DNA from: Desulfobacteraceae bacterium
GTDB lineage: Bacteria; Desulfobacterota; Desulfobacteria; Desulfobacterales; Desulfosarcinaceae
DNA: 11,708 bases
Direction: 5' to 3'
Assembly (NCBI GenBank): GCA_027025615.1
Contig: JALVQM010000352.1
Coordinates: 1 to 11,708, forward strand
In this document: one piece after another, positions 1-5,332 of the stretch
Layout of the letters: each line of letters begins with the position of its first letter
Position numbering within the stretch: position 1 is the stretch's first letter
Notes under the pieces: model-generated
What the model saw: the letters and a program-made list of their open reading frames with translations, nothing else
What the model was told of the DNA's origin: nothing
The model's database searches: none
Translations under genes and position numbers: made by a program

Positions 1-941
1 GTTCCGGTGACCAGGCAAGACGTGCCGCCTTCCAGCAAAAGTTCGCTGTTACTTGAAACGAACTTGAGAACTACGTTGTTGCCCAAAGTAAGGACGTTTC
101 CGGTCTCTATCCAGAGGTCATTGTCGTCTATAACGTAGGGAACTTCTGTTTCCCGCCAGGTTACGTTGCGGTCGAAGTCGTCGACAGTATTGTAATAGAT
201 GGCGTTATAATCGTTGAAAACGGTACCGGCCTCGTCTTGGAAAATATTGGAATCGTCGATATCGTAGTTTTTACCTATGGAAAGGGGGATGATATTGTCA
301 TAGAAACGATTATTCTGAATGTCGGTTCCAACACGGGCGCTGCCGGCATCCAGGGCTCCATAGTAAAAATCACCGACTTTGCCGCCGGTGTTGTGGGCAA
401 AGACACAATTGCGTACAGTTGCCCGCGAGTCGTACAGTTCAAGGGTGTACTTATACGAGCCGTTGCCGCCGTAATAGAAGTGACAGTACTCGAAAACAGA
501 TCCCTGCTCGCCGTTGGTGTTGACAGATCCCCAGTCACCGGGGCCCGGGCTGGTGGCAGTGCCATCGCCATTGGTATCTCCGCCATGGGAGTCGTCCTTG
601 AATGAGGTGAAAATTATGGGGTCTGAGGCTGTGCCCTGGGCCATCACTGTGCCCCCGGTGCCAAGCATCATGTATGGACCATCGCTTGGATGAAATTTGA
701 TCACAACACCGGGTTCAATGGTCAAGGTGTTTTCCACGTAAAAGTCCCACTTGGTGATCAGGTATACTTTGCCTGTTTCCCAGGTCGTGGGAGATGTTAT
801 ATTAGCATCTACCACTACAACGTTGGCAGGATAACTGGGCGTGGATCCGCTGGTGCCGGTGCCGTCCCCTCCGCCGCCACCTGTGGCTAAAATGGTGAAA
901 AGCCCCAGGGTTATCACCGCCAAGGTGGCTGTTGTCCGCAT
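1..941 (-). CDS. Secreted right-handed beta-helix repeat protein, C-terminus beyond the window, probable frame disruption at start
   Basis: An open frame of 313 codons continues past the left edge. It begins with a hydrophobic signal segment (about residues 5-20), then a five-glycine stretch (21-25) and a Gly/Thr/Ser-rich linker. The body has features of parallel beta-helix proteins: TLTIEPGVVIKF, DPIIFTSFKDD, and repeated strands such as SVFEYCHFYYGG, ATVRNCVFAHN and IQNNRFYDN. Such proteins are usually exported and bind or cleave polysaccharide or act as surface structures; the substrate is unknown. Similar leaders normally read L-x-G-C-G-G-G; here the cysteine is absent (LATGGGGG), so lipid anchoring is doubtful. 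ATG at 941 has no Shine-Dalgarno sequence. A strong one precedes a different ATG at 970 that is out of frame and stops after six codons. A one-base change between them would restore one leader (MRLKTN-x-LVTTMRTTA...). The upstream membrane-protein gene ends at that same ATG. Confidence 0.72.
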   Translation of the reverse strand, partial: MRTTATLAVITLGLFTILATGGGGGDGTGTSGSTPSYPANVVVVDANITSPTTWETGKVYLITKWDFYVENTLTIEPGVVIKFHPSDGPYMMLGTGGTVMAQGTASDPIIFTSFKDDSHGGDTNGDGTATSPGPGDWGSVNTNGEQGSVFEYCHFYYGGNGSYKYTLELYDSRATVRNCVFAHNTGGKVGDFYYGALDAGSARVGTDIQNNRFYDNIIPLSIGKNYDIDDSNIFQDEAGTVFNDYNAIYYNTVDDFDRNVTWRETEVPYVIDDNDLWIETGNVLTLGNNVVLKFVSSNSELLLEGGTSCLVTG

Positions 942-966
942 GGTTGTGACTAATTTGTTTTTAACC

Positions 967-1449
967 TCATGTTTGCTCCTCTCTTTTGATTGGTTCAGTC
1001 AGATAACATGTTGCGATTGCCGCGGCTGCACCAATGCTGAAAGCCATTATATCCATCGGGTCATAGTGCCCGTTTGCGAAATAATTTGTCCAGAGCATTA
1101 CTATCGGATTGGACAGGGCCAGGTTTGAAAGAGAATTGAAGTATTTCTGGCCAAGCTCAAAAATACATTCCACAAGCCACCAACCTGCACCGATTAAAAA
1201 TATCCAGCGGTGGGAACAACGGCAGGCAGCTGCAGTCAGGAGGATAAAGGCGTATACATGACAGAAATCGGCCAGCCATCCTCCACATGTACCGAACAAG
1301 GCCGGAAGCTTATGGTGGAGACTGATGGATAGGGGCGTGGCCATTACGAACCAGGTGGATTCCGGTGGCCTGTCCAGAATGTATACACTTGTACCCAACA
1401 GTAGAGCTCCCAGGGCTAGAATAACGCGCAGGCCGTTTGAACGAAACAT
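967..1449 (-). CDS. Small four-helix integral membrane protein of unknown function
   Basis: The protein has 160 residues from ATG 1449. Four hydrophobic segments are visible at about residues 7-25, 57-75, 82-99 and 132-150. An acidic/polar stretch lies in the third region (WLVECIFELGQKYF), and a conserved-looking GHYDPMDIMAFSIGAAAA precedes the last helix. That last pattern recalls the G-x-x-D-x-x-D-x-x-A-x-x-x-G-A motif of VanZ-like membrane proteins, but the match is weak and I do not assign the family. An in-frame ATG at 1479 would add ten residues, but AAGG lies 7 nt before 1449 and nothing suitable lies before 1479. The stop overlaps an ATG (ATGA) that leads into the beta-helix gene, so the two are probably co-translated. 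Confidence 0.6.
   Translation of the reverse strand: MFRSNGLRVILALGALLLGTSVYILDRPPESTWFVMATPLSISLHHKLPALFGTCGGWLADFCHVYAFILLTAAACRCSHRWIFLIGAGWWLVECIFELGQKYFNSLSNLALSNPIVMLWTNYFANGHYDPMDIMAFSIGAAAAIATCYLTEPIKREEQT
976..983 (-). promoter_or_regulatory. Shine-Dalgarno GAGAGGAG in front of the out-of-frame ATG at 970
   Basis: GAGAGGAG on the minus strand lies 5 nt before ATG at 970-968. That ATG overlaps the stop of the membrane-protein gene (ATGA). The short frame it opens (MRLKTN, then TAG) ends before the beta-helix frame. This is the best ribosome binding site in the area and suggests the intended start of the beta-helix gene is 970, with a frame error downstream. A short leader peptide is the alternative. 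Confidence 0.55.
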
Positions 1450-1480
1450 GGAGTTGCCTTTTAGACTATAACTTGCCATA

Positions 1481-1510
1481 AATATAAAAAAATATAAGTT
1501 GTCCGGTTAA
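1481..1510 (-). promoter_or_regulatory. Possible sigma-70-type promoter for the membrane-protein gene
   Basis: On the minus strand, TTAACC (1510-1505) and TATATT (1486-1481) are separated by 18 nt and match the -35 and -10 consensus at 4/6 and 5/6. Transcription would start near 1475, which favours the ATG at 1449 over that at 1479. The region is AT-rich, so a chance match is possible. Confidence 0.25.
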
Positions 1511-1951
1511 TTTGTCCGCAGCCGTTTTCGGGTATCCATTACCCTCTTGCCAGTTGTTTTGTATCAGATGTCGTCTTTGCAGACAAGTATGTGTTTGACA
1601 AAGGTTGTTAGTGTACGAAAAACTGGACACTAATTGCCCTGCAGTGGTGCAGGACCTTTAAAAATCATGCCAGGCTCATCCAGTCTGGTGGAATGGTTTA
1701 AAATCATTTTATTTTGCAAAGTGGGAGATGACAGTTTGGCAGACGAATAAAGTTCAGAAAGTGTTAACTTGCAATTGGGACCTGGTAGCTTAGCACATAC
1801 GGTTGGTCTGCCGGTATTTGGCAATACTATCAACTATTGATGGTTTAAACAAAATTCGATAGACATGGACTGGGTGTTTTTAGGCAGACCTGGGCGGGGA
1901 TGCGCTGTCTGTCATCCAGGGTGCCATTGCGTATCAAGGAAACCTGCGATC

Positions 1952-1979
1952 ATTTTAGCTTAAATCTGGCAGCTAAAAT
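1952..1979. repeat. 9-bp perfect inverted repeat upstream of the glcD-type gene, possible operator
   Basis: ATTTTAGCT (1952-1960) and AGCTAAAAT (1971-1979) are exact reverse complements separated by 10 nt. The 28-bp dyad ends 64 nt before the chosen start at 2044. Size and position fit a transcription-factor operator. There is no T-run or GC-rich stem, so a terminator is unlikely. No regulator gene is adjacent. Confidence 0.45.
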
Positions 1980-1997
1980 TAGAATAATTCAAAAACC

Positions 1998-2019
1998 ATA
2001 GCTCTTTTTACAGAGCCAT
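1998..2019. repeat. Imperfect inverted repeat just before the glcD-type ribosome binding site
   Basis: ATAGCTCT (1998-2005) and AGAGCCAT (2012-2019) pair with one mismatch around a 6-nt loop. The element ends 11 nt before the Shine-Dalgarno sequence. It could be a small hairpin in the leader RNA or a second operator. Chance is not excluded. Confidence 0.25.
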
Positions 2020-2030
2020 CAGGTGCAAAA

Positions 2031-2040
2031 GAAGGGTGAG
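2031..2040 (+). promoter_or_regulatory. Ribosome binding site that fixes the GTG start at 2044
   Basis: GAAGGGTGAG lies 3 nt before GTG 2044 and its AAGGG core lies 7 nt before. The alternative GTG at 2023 has no comparable site and would place this sequence inside the coding region. Confidence 0.55.
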
Positions 2041-2043
2041 CTT

Positions 2044-3456
2044 GTGGCAGATTTCAAAGATAAGCTGAAAAAAATTCTGGGCCCTGAAGCAATCCTGGAT
2101 GCTGCCGAAGATCTGGCCTGTTACAGTGCTGATGCAACCCGCAAATCTCATATGCCGGAAACTGTGGTTTTCCCTAGCAGTACGGATCAGGTTGTGGCCA
2201 TTGTAAAACTTGCCGGCCGATACGGGGTGCCGTTGGTGCCCAGAGGAGCCGGATCAGGGTTGACCGGTGGAGCCGTACCGGAGCGTGGCGGTCTCGTGCT
2301 TTCTTTTACCAGGATGAACAGAATCCTGGAAATTGACGCTGCCAACCTGACGGTGTTGGTTGAGCCGGGGGTGGTGACGGCCGATCTGCATACAGCCGTG
2401 GAGTCAAGAGGATTGTTCTATCCACCGGATCCGGCGAGCATGACATTTTGCACAATCGGGGGCAATATAGCCGAAAATGCCGGTGGTATGCGGGCTGTAA
2501 AATATGGTGTCACCCGTGATTACGTTTTGGGACTGGAAGCGGTTTTAGCCGACGGGAAAATAATCAGGACCGGTTCAAAATGTGTCAAAGACGTGGTGGG
2601 ATACGACCTGACACCATTGATTGTCGGCTGCGAAGGGACCCTGGCAGTGGTTACCCGGGCTTTGCTGAGGCTGATTCCCCTGCCTGAAGCCAAGAAAACC
2701 CTTACAGCCACTTATGCCGACATGCATCATGCTGCCGATACTGTGGCCGGGATAATCGCCAACAGGATTATGCCTACCACCATTGAATTTCTTGACAGAC
2801 CGTCTGTCCGGGCGGTGGAAGAGTATTTGCATCTTGGGCTGCCTAAAGATGCCGGTGCTTTTTTATTGATCGAAGTTGACGGGGAAGCCGAGGCCATCGA
2901 CATCACCATGGAAAAAGTGTCTGCTGTCTGTCATGCCAACCGGGCTTTGGAAGTTACCGTGGCCGAAGACAGCCAACAGCAGGAGTCGCTCTGGAAAGCC
3001 CGTCGATCTGTAGCGGCTGCCCTGCGTAAAATCAGCCCTTTCAGGGTCAATGAAGACATTGTCGTGCCGCGGGCCATGATACCGGAGATGATCAGGCGGA
3101 TAGAACAGATTTCCCGTCGGTTTAATTTGGAGATAGTCTGTTTCGGACACGCCGGAGACGGAAATATTCATGTAAATATAATGGGGAAGCGCCAGGAGAT
3201 TGAAGGTGAACGGGTTGAAGGGGCTGTGGTCGAGCTGTTTAAGGCAACCGTGGATCTGGGCGGCAGGTTGTCGGGTGAACATGGTATCGGCATCAGCAAA
3301 AGGCCGTTCATCGGCAAAAATATAGATCCCACCACCCTTAATTTGATGCACAAATTAAAAACAATCATGGATCCTGACAATATACTCAACCCGGGTAAAA
3401 TTTTCCCCCCCCCTGAATCCCCTGATGCGCTCAGTAATGATTGGAAATGGCCTTGA
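2044..3456 (+). CDS. glcD: FAD-linked oxidase of the GlcD / D-lactate dehydrogenase family
   Basis: The protein has 470 residues, the usual size for GlcD-type flavoproteins, which oxidise 2-hydroxy acids such as glycolate or D-lactate and pass electrons onward. The N-terminal FAD-binding domain (about 38-215) shows PRGAGSGLTGG (66-76) and CTIGGNIAENAGG. The C-terminal FAD-oxidase domain carries GHAGDGNIHVN (around H369) and SGEHGIG (around H413), both typical of the family and close to the flavin and substrate. It ends with the characteristic ILNPGKIFPP. I chose GTG 2044 because of the strong ribosome binding site; GTG 2023 would add seven residues. No Fe-S partner (GlcF-type) or lactate permease is adjacent, so the exact substrate and electron acceptor are open. 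A run of nine C at 3405-3413 lies in the last codons, after the conserved part. Confidence 0.92.
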   Translation: MADFKDKLKKILGPEAILDAAEDLACYSADATRKSHMPETVVFPSSTDQVVAIVKLAGRYGVPLVPRGAGSGLTGGAVPERGGLVLSFTRMNRILEIDAANLTVLVEPGVVTADLHTAVESRGLFYPPDPASMTFCTIGGNIAENAGGMRAVKYGVTRDYVLGLEAVLADGKIIRTGSKCVKDVVGYDLTPLIVGCEGTLAVVTRALLRLIPLPEAKKTLTATYADMHHAADTVAGIIANRIMPTTIEFLDRPSVRAVEEYLHLGLPKDAGAFLLIEVDGEAEAIDITMEKVSAVCHANRALEVTVAEDSQQQESLWKARRSVAAALRKISPFRVNEDIVVPRAMIPEMIRRIEQISRRFNLEIVCFGHAGDGNIHVNIMGKRQEIEGERVEGAVVELFKATVDLGGRLSGEHGIGISKRPFIGKNIDPTTLNLMHKLKTIMDPDNILNPGKIFPPPESPDALSNDWKWP

Positions 3457-3543
3457 TCGTTAATCAAAACCGATAATATCCGGGCGGGCAATTACCTTGA
3501 AGGTCTGGCAGGTGGTTGAGCACATCTCGTGACGCAATTTTCT

Positions 3544-3957
3544 TCAACAGCCTTTTGCATTGTTCCTGTGGTCCGGATCAACGGCCCTGATTATCCAGTC
3601 AATACCTGCTTTTTCCCAGTCCGGTTCCGTAGAGGCATCGATGTAACGTTCCCATTTATAAATTCCGGTTTCTTCTGCAATACGCTGAAATTGCATTTTA
3701 ACAATCTTGCTGGACACTATTACCACAGAACGTTGCATACCTTTTTCCTTGTACATGAGCTGCCCTTTTTCCAGGGCCACCTGGGAATCGGCAGGCAATG
3801 GTTTCAACGTTCGCATGTCCACGAAAACCCCAAATTCGGCAGGCGCTCCGGATAGCTGCTTGCGCGATTCGTCAACCCAGCGCTGCATTTCATCTGCCTT
3901 TATAAAGCCATCGAAAGTAAGTCTGTAGCCAAAATCTTTTTTTTCAATTTTATACAT
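3544..3957 (-). CDS. Small SpoIIAA/STAS-like protein
   Basis: This is a soluble 137-residue protein with no signal peptide or membrane segment. The pattern of strands and helices (MYKIEKKDFGYRLTFDG, then a helix 'ADEMQRWVDESRKQL', then FGVFVDMRT, a helix, RSVVIVSS, and a final acidic, aromatic part) resembles single-domain SpoIIAA-like/STAS-fold proteins. In that fold class a strand-loop-helix is the interaction surface, and some members carry a regulatory Ser/Thr. The family assignment rests on pattern only. ATG 3957 is preferred over ATG 3969 because GGAGG lies 5 nt in front of it. The gene is convergent with the glcD-type gene (87 bp between stops, no clear terminator) and far from the hemerythrin gene upstream, so it is probably transcribed alone. 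Confidence 0.6.
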   Translation of the reverse strand: MYKIEKKDFGYRLTFDGFIKADEMQRWVDESRKQLSGAPAEFGVFVDMRTLKPLPADSQVALEKGQLMYKEKGMQRSVVIVSSKIVKMQFQRIAEETGIYKWERYIDASTEPDWEKAGIDWIIRAVDPDHRNNAKGC

Positions 3958-3962
3958 TTTGG

Positions 3963-3967
3963 CCTCC
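3963..3967 (-). promoter_or_regulatory. GGAGG ribosome binding site fixing the start at 3957
   Basis: GGAGG on the minus strand is 5 nt before ATG 3957. It lies inside the four extra codons that a start at 3969 would add, which argues against the longer form. Confidence 0.6.
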
Positions 3968-4013
3968 ATAGGACTGCGCTTTGTGAATAAGGACTGATTC
4001 CAAAATATCAGCA

Positions 4014-4028
4014 GGGCAGAACCTGCCC
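4014..4028. repeat. GC-rich hairpin in the presumed leader of the STAS-like gene
   Basis: GGGCAG (4014-4019) and CTGCCC (4023-4028) are exact reverse complements with a 3-nt loop, about 57 nt upstream of the start at 3957. No T-run follows on either strand, so it is not a standard terminator. It could be a leader hairpin or an operator. Confidence 0.35.
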
Positions 4029-4080
4029 CTCTGGGTTTAAAAGTGGCATTCGGTGTGAAACCATATTCAGGATGGTGAGA

Positions 4081-4092
4081 AATTGATCAATT
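4081..4092. repeat. 12-bp perfect palindrome, possible operator
   Basis: AATTGATCAATT is its own reverse complement and lies about 125 bp upstream of the STAS-like gene. Short AT-rich palindromes occur by chance in AT-rich intergenic DNA, so the regulatory reading is tentative. Confidence 0.3.
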
Positions 4093-4304
4093 CCAACAGG
4101 TGGTTAGTTTTATTATTGCCTAAATAACTATTAAAATCAATCAATGGTTTATTTTAAATGAACGATTCAGGTTGATCTGAAATTCAAATCACACCACGGC
4201 AACCTGCCGGTGCCGATAGGCTCTGGATTCATCTGGTTTGCAAAGATGAGATCGAAATATGGATATGCAGGAAGCCTGTCCGGAAGATATTTTAAAAATG
4301 TTTG

Positions 4305-4715
4305 TTACACCCTGGACGCGTGTTCTGCTGCCAGGTAGCGGGCTATTTCAATGTCTTTGCCGATGACGTGTCCTTTTAGCCAGGTGTTAAGAAGCTTTTT
4401 CAGCCGGGAGACTTGCTCCTGGAGTTTATGTTGTTGACTTTCAATATCTGTAATTTGGGTGATTAGTTTGCGGTGACTATTTTTGTGTTCCTGTAATTGA
4501 GGGTAGTCAATTTTCCCCATAAAGGTTTCCTCGTTACGAAAATGGATCTTGGTATAGTCTGTCAGTTTCTTGATGGCATCATTGATTGCGCTTGCCGATG
4601 AACTGTTTGTTAATATTGTTTCAAGCCTGTTGGCCAGTTTGAACAGGTTGCGGTGCTCGAAGTCGATTTGATATTGACCGATGGCATATTTCTCATTCCA
4701 TTGGGGAAAAGACAT
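4305..4715 (-). CDS. Bacteriohemerythrin (di-iron oxygen-binding protein)
   Basis: This 136-residue cytoplasmic four-helix bundle binds O2 at a non-heme di-iron site. In anaerobes and microaerophiles such proteins serve in oxygen sensing, storage or delivery. All seven expected ligands are visible: H21 (in FEHRNLF), H58 and E62 (HFRNEE), H77 and H81 (HKNSH), H116 and D121 (HVIGKD). The N-terminal W-N-x-x-Y-x-x-G segment is also typical. The start at 4715 gives the family's normal length and has AGGAGG 8 nt upstream; a start at 4793 would add 26 residues not expected in the family. There is no fused signalling domain. It lies 145 bp downstream of the ATC-hydrolase-like gene on the same strand, and a link to that operon is uncertain. 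Confidence 0.93.
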   Translation of the reverse strand: MSFPQWNEKYAIGQYQIDFEHRNLFKLANRLETILTNSSSASAINDAIKKLTDYTKIHFRNEETFMGKIDYPQLQEHKNSHRKLITQITDIESQQHKLQEQVSRLKKLLNTWLKGHVIGKDIEIARYLAAEHASRV

Positions 4716-4723
4716 GGCCAAAC

Positions 4724-4729
4724 CCTCCT
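4724..4729 (-). promoter_or_regulatory. AGGAGG ribosome binding site fixing the hemerythrin start
   Basis: A consensus AGGAGG on the minus strand lies 8 nt before ATG 4715. It supports this start over the ATG at 4793. Confidence 0.7.
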
Positions 4730-4860
4730 GAATTAGATTGTAATGGCAGCCGGTAACGCATGAAACGCCCTTTACATAAAGGTTATCGACCATGATGCCA
4801 ACGACTTTATAAGATCATTGTAGGCGGCGTGTTGCAATGGGCGTGGATAATATTGTGGAT

Positions 4861-5328
4861 TCAACGGATGTTGAAGCGAAAGTCACATACATGGCCCCCT
4901 GTCATTATGGTCTGGGAACGTTCCATCTGAATTTCAGGATTGAAGCCCCGAACGAAAGCTGCGTCCCGGCTGCAGGAAAGCACGGTGCCCAGGTGGGACA
5001 AGCTCATCCGGCGATACATGTCCACATAAGCGCAGTGGTCTACATTGAAATACAGGCGCTTTGCATCCATTTCCAGAAGTTTTAGCCCAAGAGCCCCTTT
5101 GCCTGCCCAGGTATTGCAAACGATTTGCCAGAGGTGTTTCAGGCTTATCCCGCCGATTGATGCTGCGGCTTGCCTGCCGGCTTCTTCAGCCTGGCGGGAA
5201 ATCACAAAGGACGCTATCTGCAGGGCATGCTCGTGGCCCAGGGTTTGGGCGAAGGCCTCAATCAAGGGGCCGGCTACCGAAGCCTGAATCTGTCTGCAGG
5301 TAAGCAGAGGAATTTCGTTTGGTTTCAT
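4861..5328 (-). CDS. L-2-amino-thiazoline-4-carboxylate (ATC) hydrolase-family protein
   Basis: The protein has 155 residues and is predicted soluble. The C-terminal half carries the recognisable family pattern: a cysteine-containing segment (LSCSRDAAFVRGFNP), then R-x-x-T-x-x-x-G and a terminal CDFRF (C148-F152). The founding enzyme of this family hydrolyses the thiazoline ring of L-2-amino-thiazoline-4-carboxylate in cysteine production. Most members are uncharacterised and occur in varied catabolic clusters, so the true substrate here is unknown. ATG 5328 has AGGA 8 nt upstream and lies 4 nt after the stop of the amidohydrolase gene, a strong sign of one operon. A longer form from 5412 would overlap that gene by 80 bp and lacks support. 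Its place beside an adenine-deaminase-like enzyme suggests action on a nitrogen heterocycle or its ring-opening product; that is inference. Confidence 0.75.
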   Translation of the reverse strand: MKPNEIPLLTCRQIQASVAGPLIEAFAQTLGHEHALQIASFVISRQAEEAGRQAAASIGGISLKHLWQIVCNTWAGKGALGLKLLEMDAKRLYFNVDHCAYVDMYRRMSLSHLGTVLSCSRDAAFVRGFNPEIQMERSQTIMTGGHVCDFRFNIR

Positions 5329-5332
5329 GATC

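Larger units (their letters stand above)
1450..2043. other. Intergenic region without a supported gene
   Basis: This stretch separates the divergent membrane-protein and glcD-type genes. A 67-codon minus-strand frame at 1630-1833 has no ribosome binding site and no recognisable domain, so I do not call it. The region holds a short hairpin (CCTGCA-GTGG-TGCAGG, 1638-1653) without a T-run, the possible promoter at 1481-1510, and two inverted repeats close to the glcD-type start, listed separately. Confidence 0.6.
3970..4304. other. Intergenic region with small dyads only
   Basis: No open frame with a ribosome binding site is seen in these 335 bases. The region is AT-rich at about 4100-4170 and contains the hairpin at 4014-4028, the palindrome at 4081-4092 and a weaker dyad TTCAG/CTGAA at 4166-4181. 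No convincing terminator for the hemerythrin gene is visible. Confidence 0.5.

Noticed and set aside
237..605. A 122-codon plus-strand frame and a 103-codon minus-strand frame (275-586) inside the beta-helix region
   Set aside because: Both lie across the beta-helix coding frame, which has clear family motifs. Their own products are low-complexity Val/Ile- or Ala/Thr/Pro-rich with no domain or ribosome binding site.
1638..1653. CCTGCA-GTGG-TGCAGG hairpin as a transcription terminator
   Set aside because: The stem is only 6 bp and no T-run follows on either strand, and no gene ends just before it.
1630..1833. 67-codon minus-strand frame in the gene-poor region
   Set aside because: There is no ribosome binding site, no recognisable domain and no conserved neighbour. 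Its length is expected by chance in such a region.
3453..3467. TTGAT/ATCAA dyad after the glcD-type gene as a terminator
   Set aside because: The stem is 5 bp, AT-rich, overlaps the stop codon and has no T-run. I therefore call no terminator between the convergent genes.
2863..3491. Minus-strand frames of 162 and 107 codons opposite the glcD-type gene
   Set aside because: They are shadows of the coding frame on the other strand. The plus-strand protein has full-length family motifs.
4846..4863. Repeated GTGGAT around AATATT after the ATC-hydrolase-like gene
   Set aside because: It is a short direct repeat with no strong stem or T-run, so it supports neither a terminator nor an attachment site.
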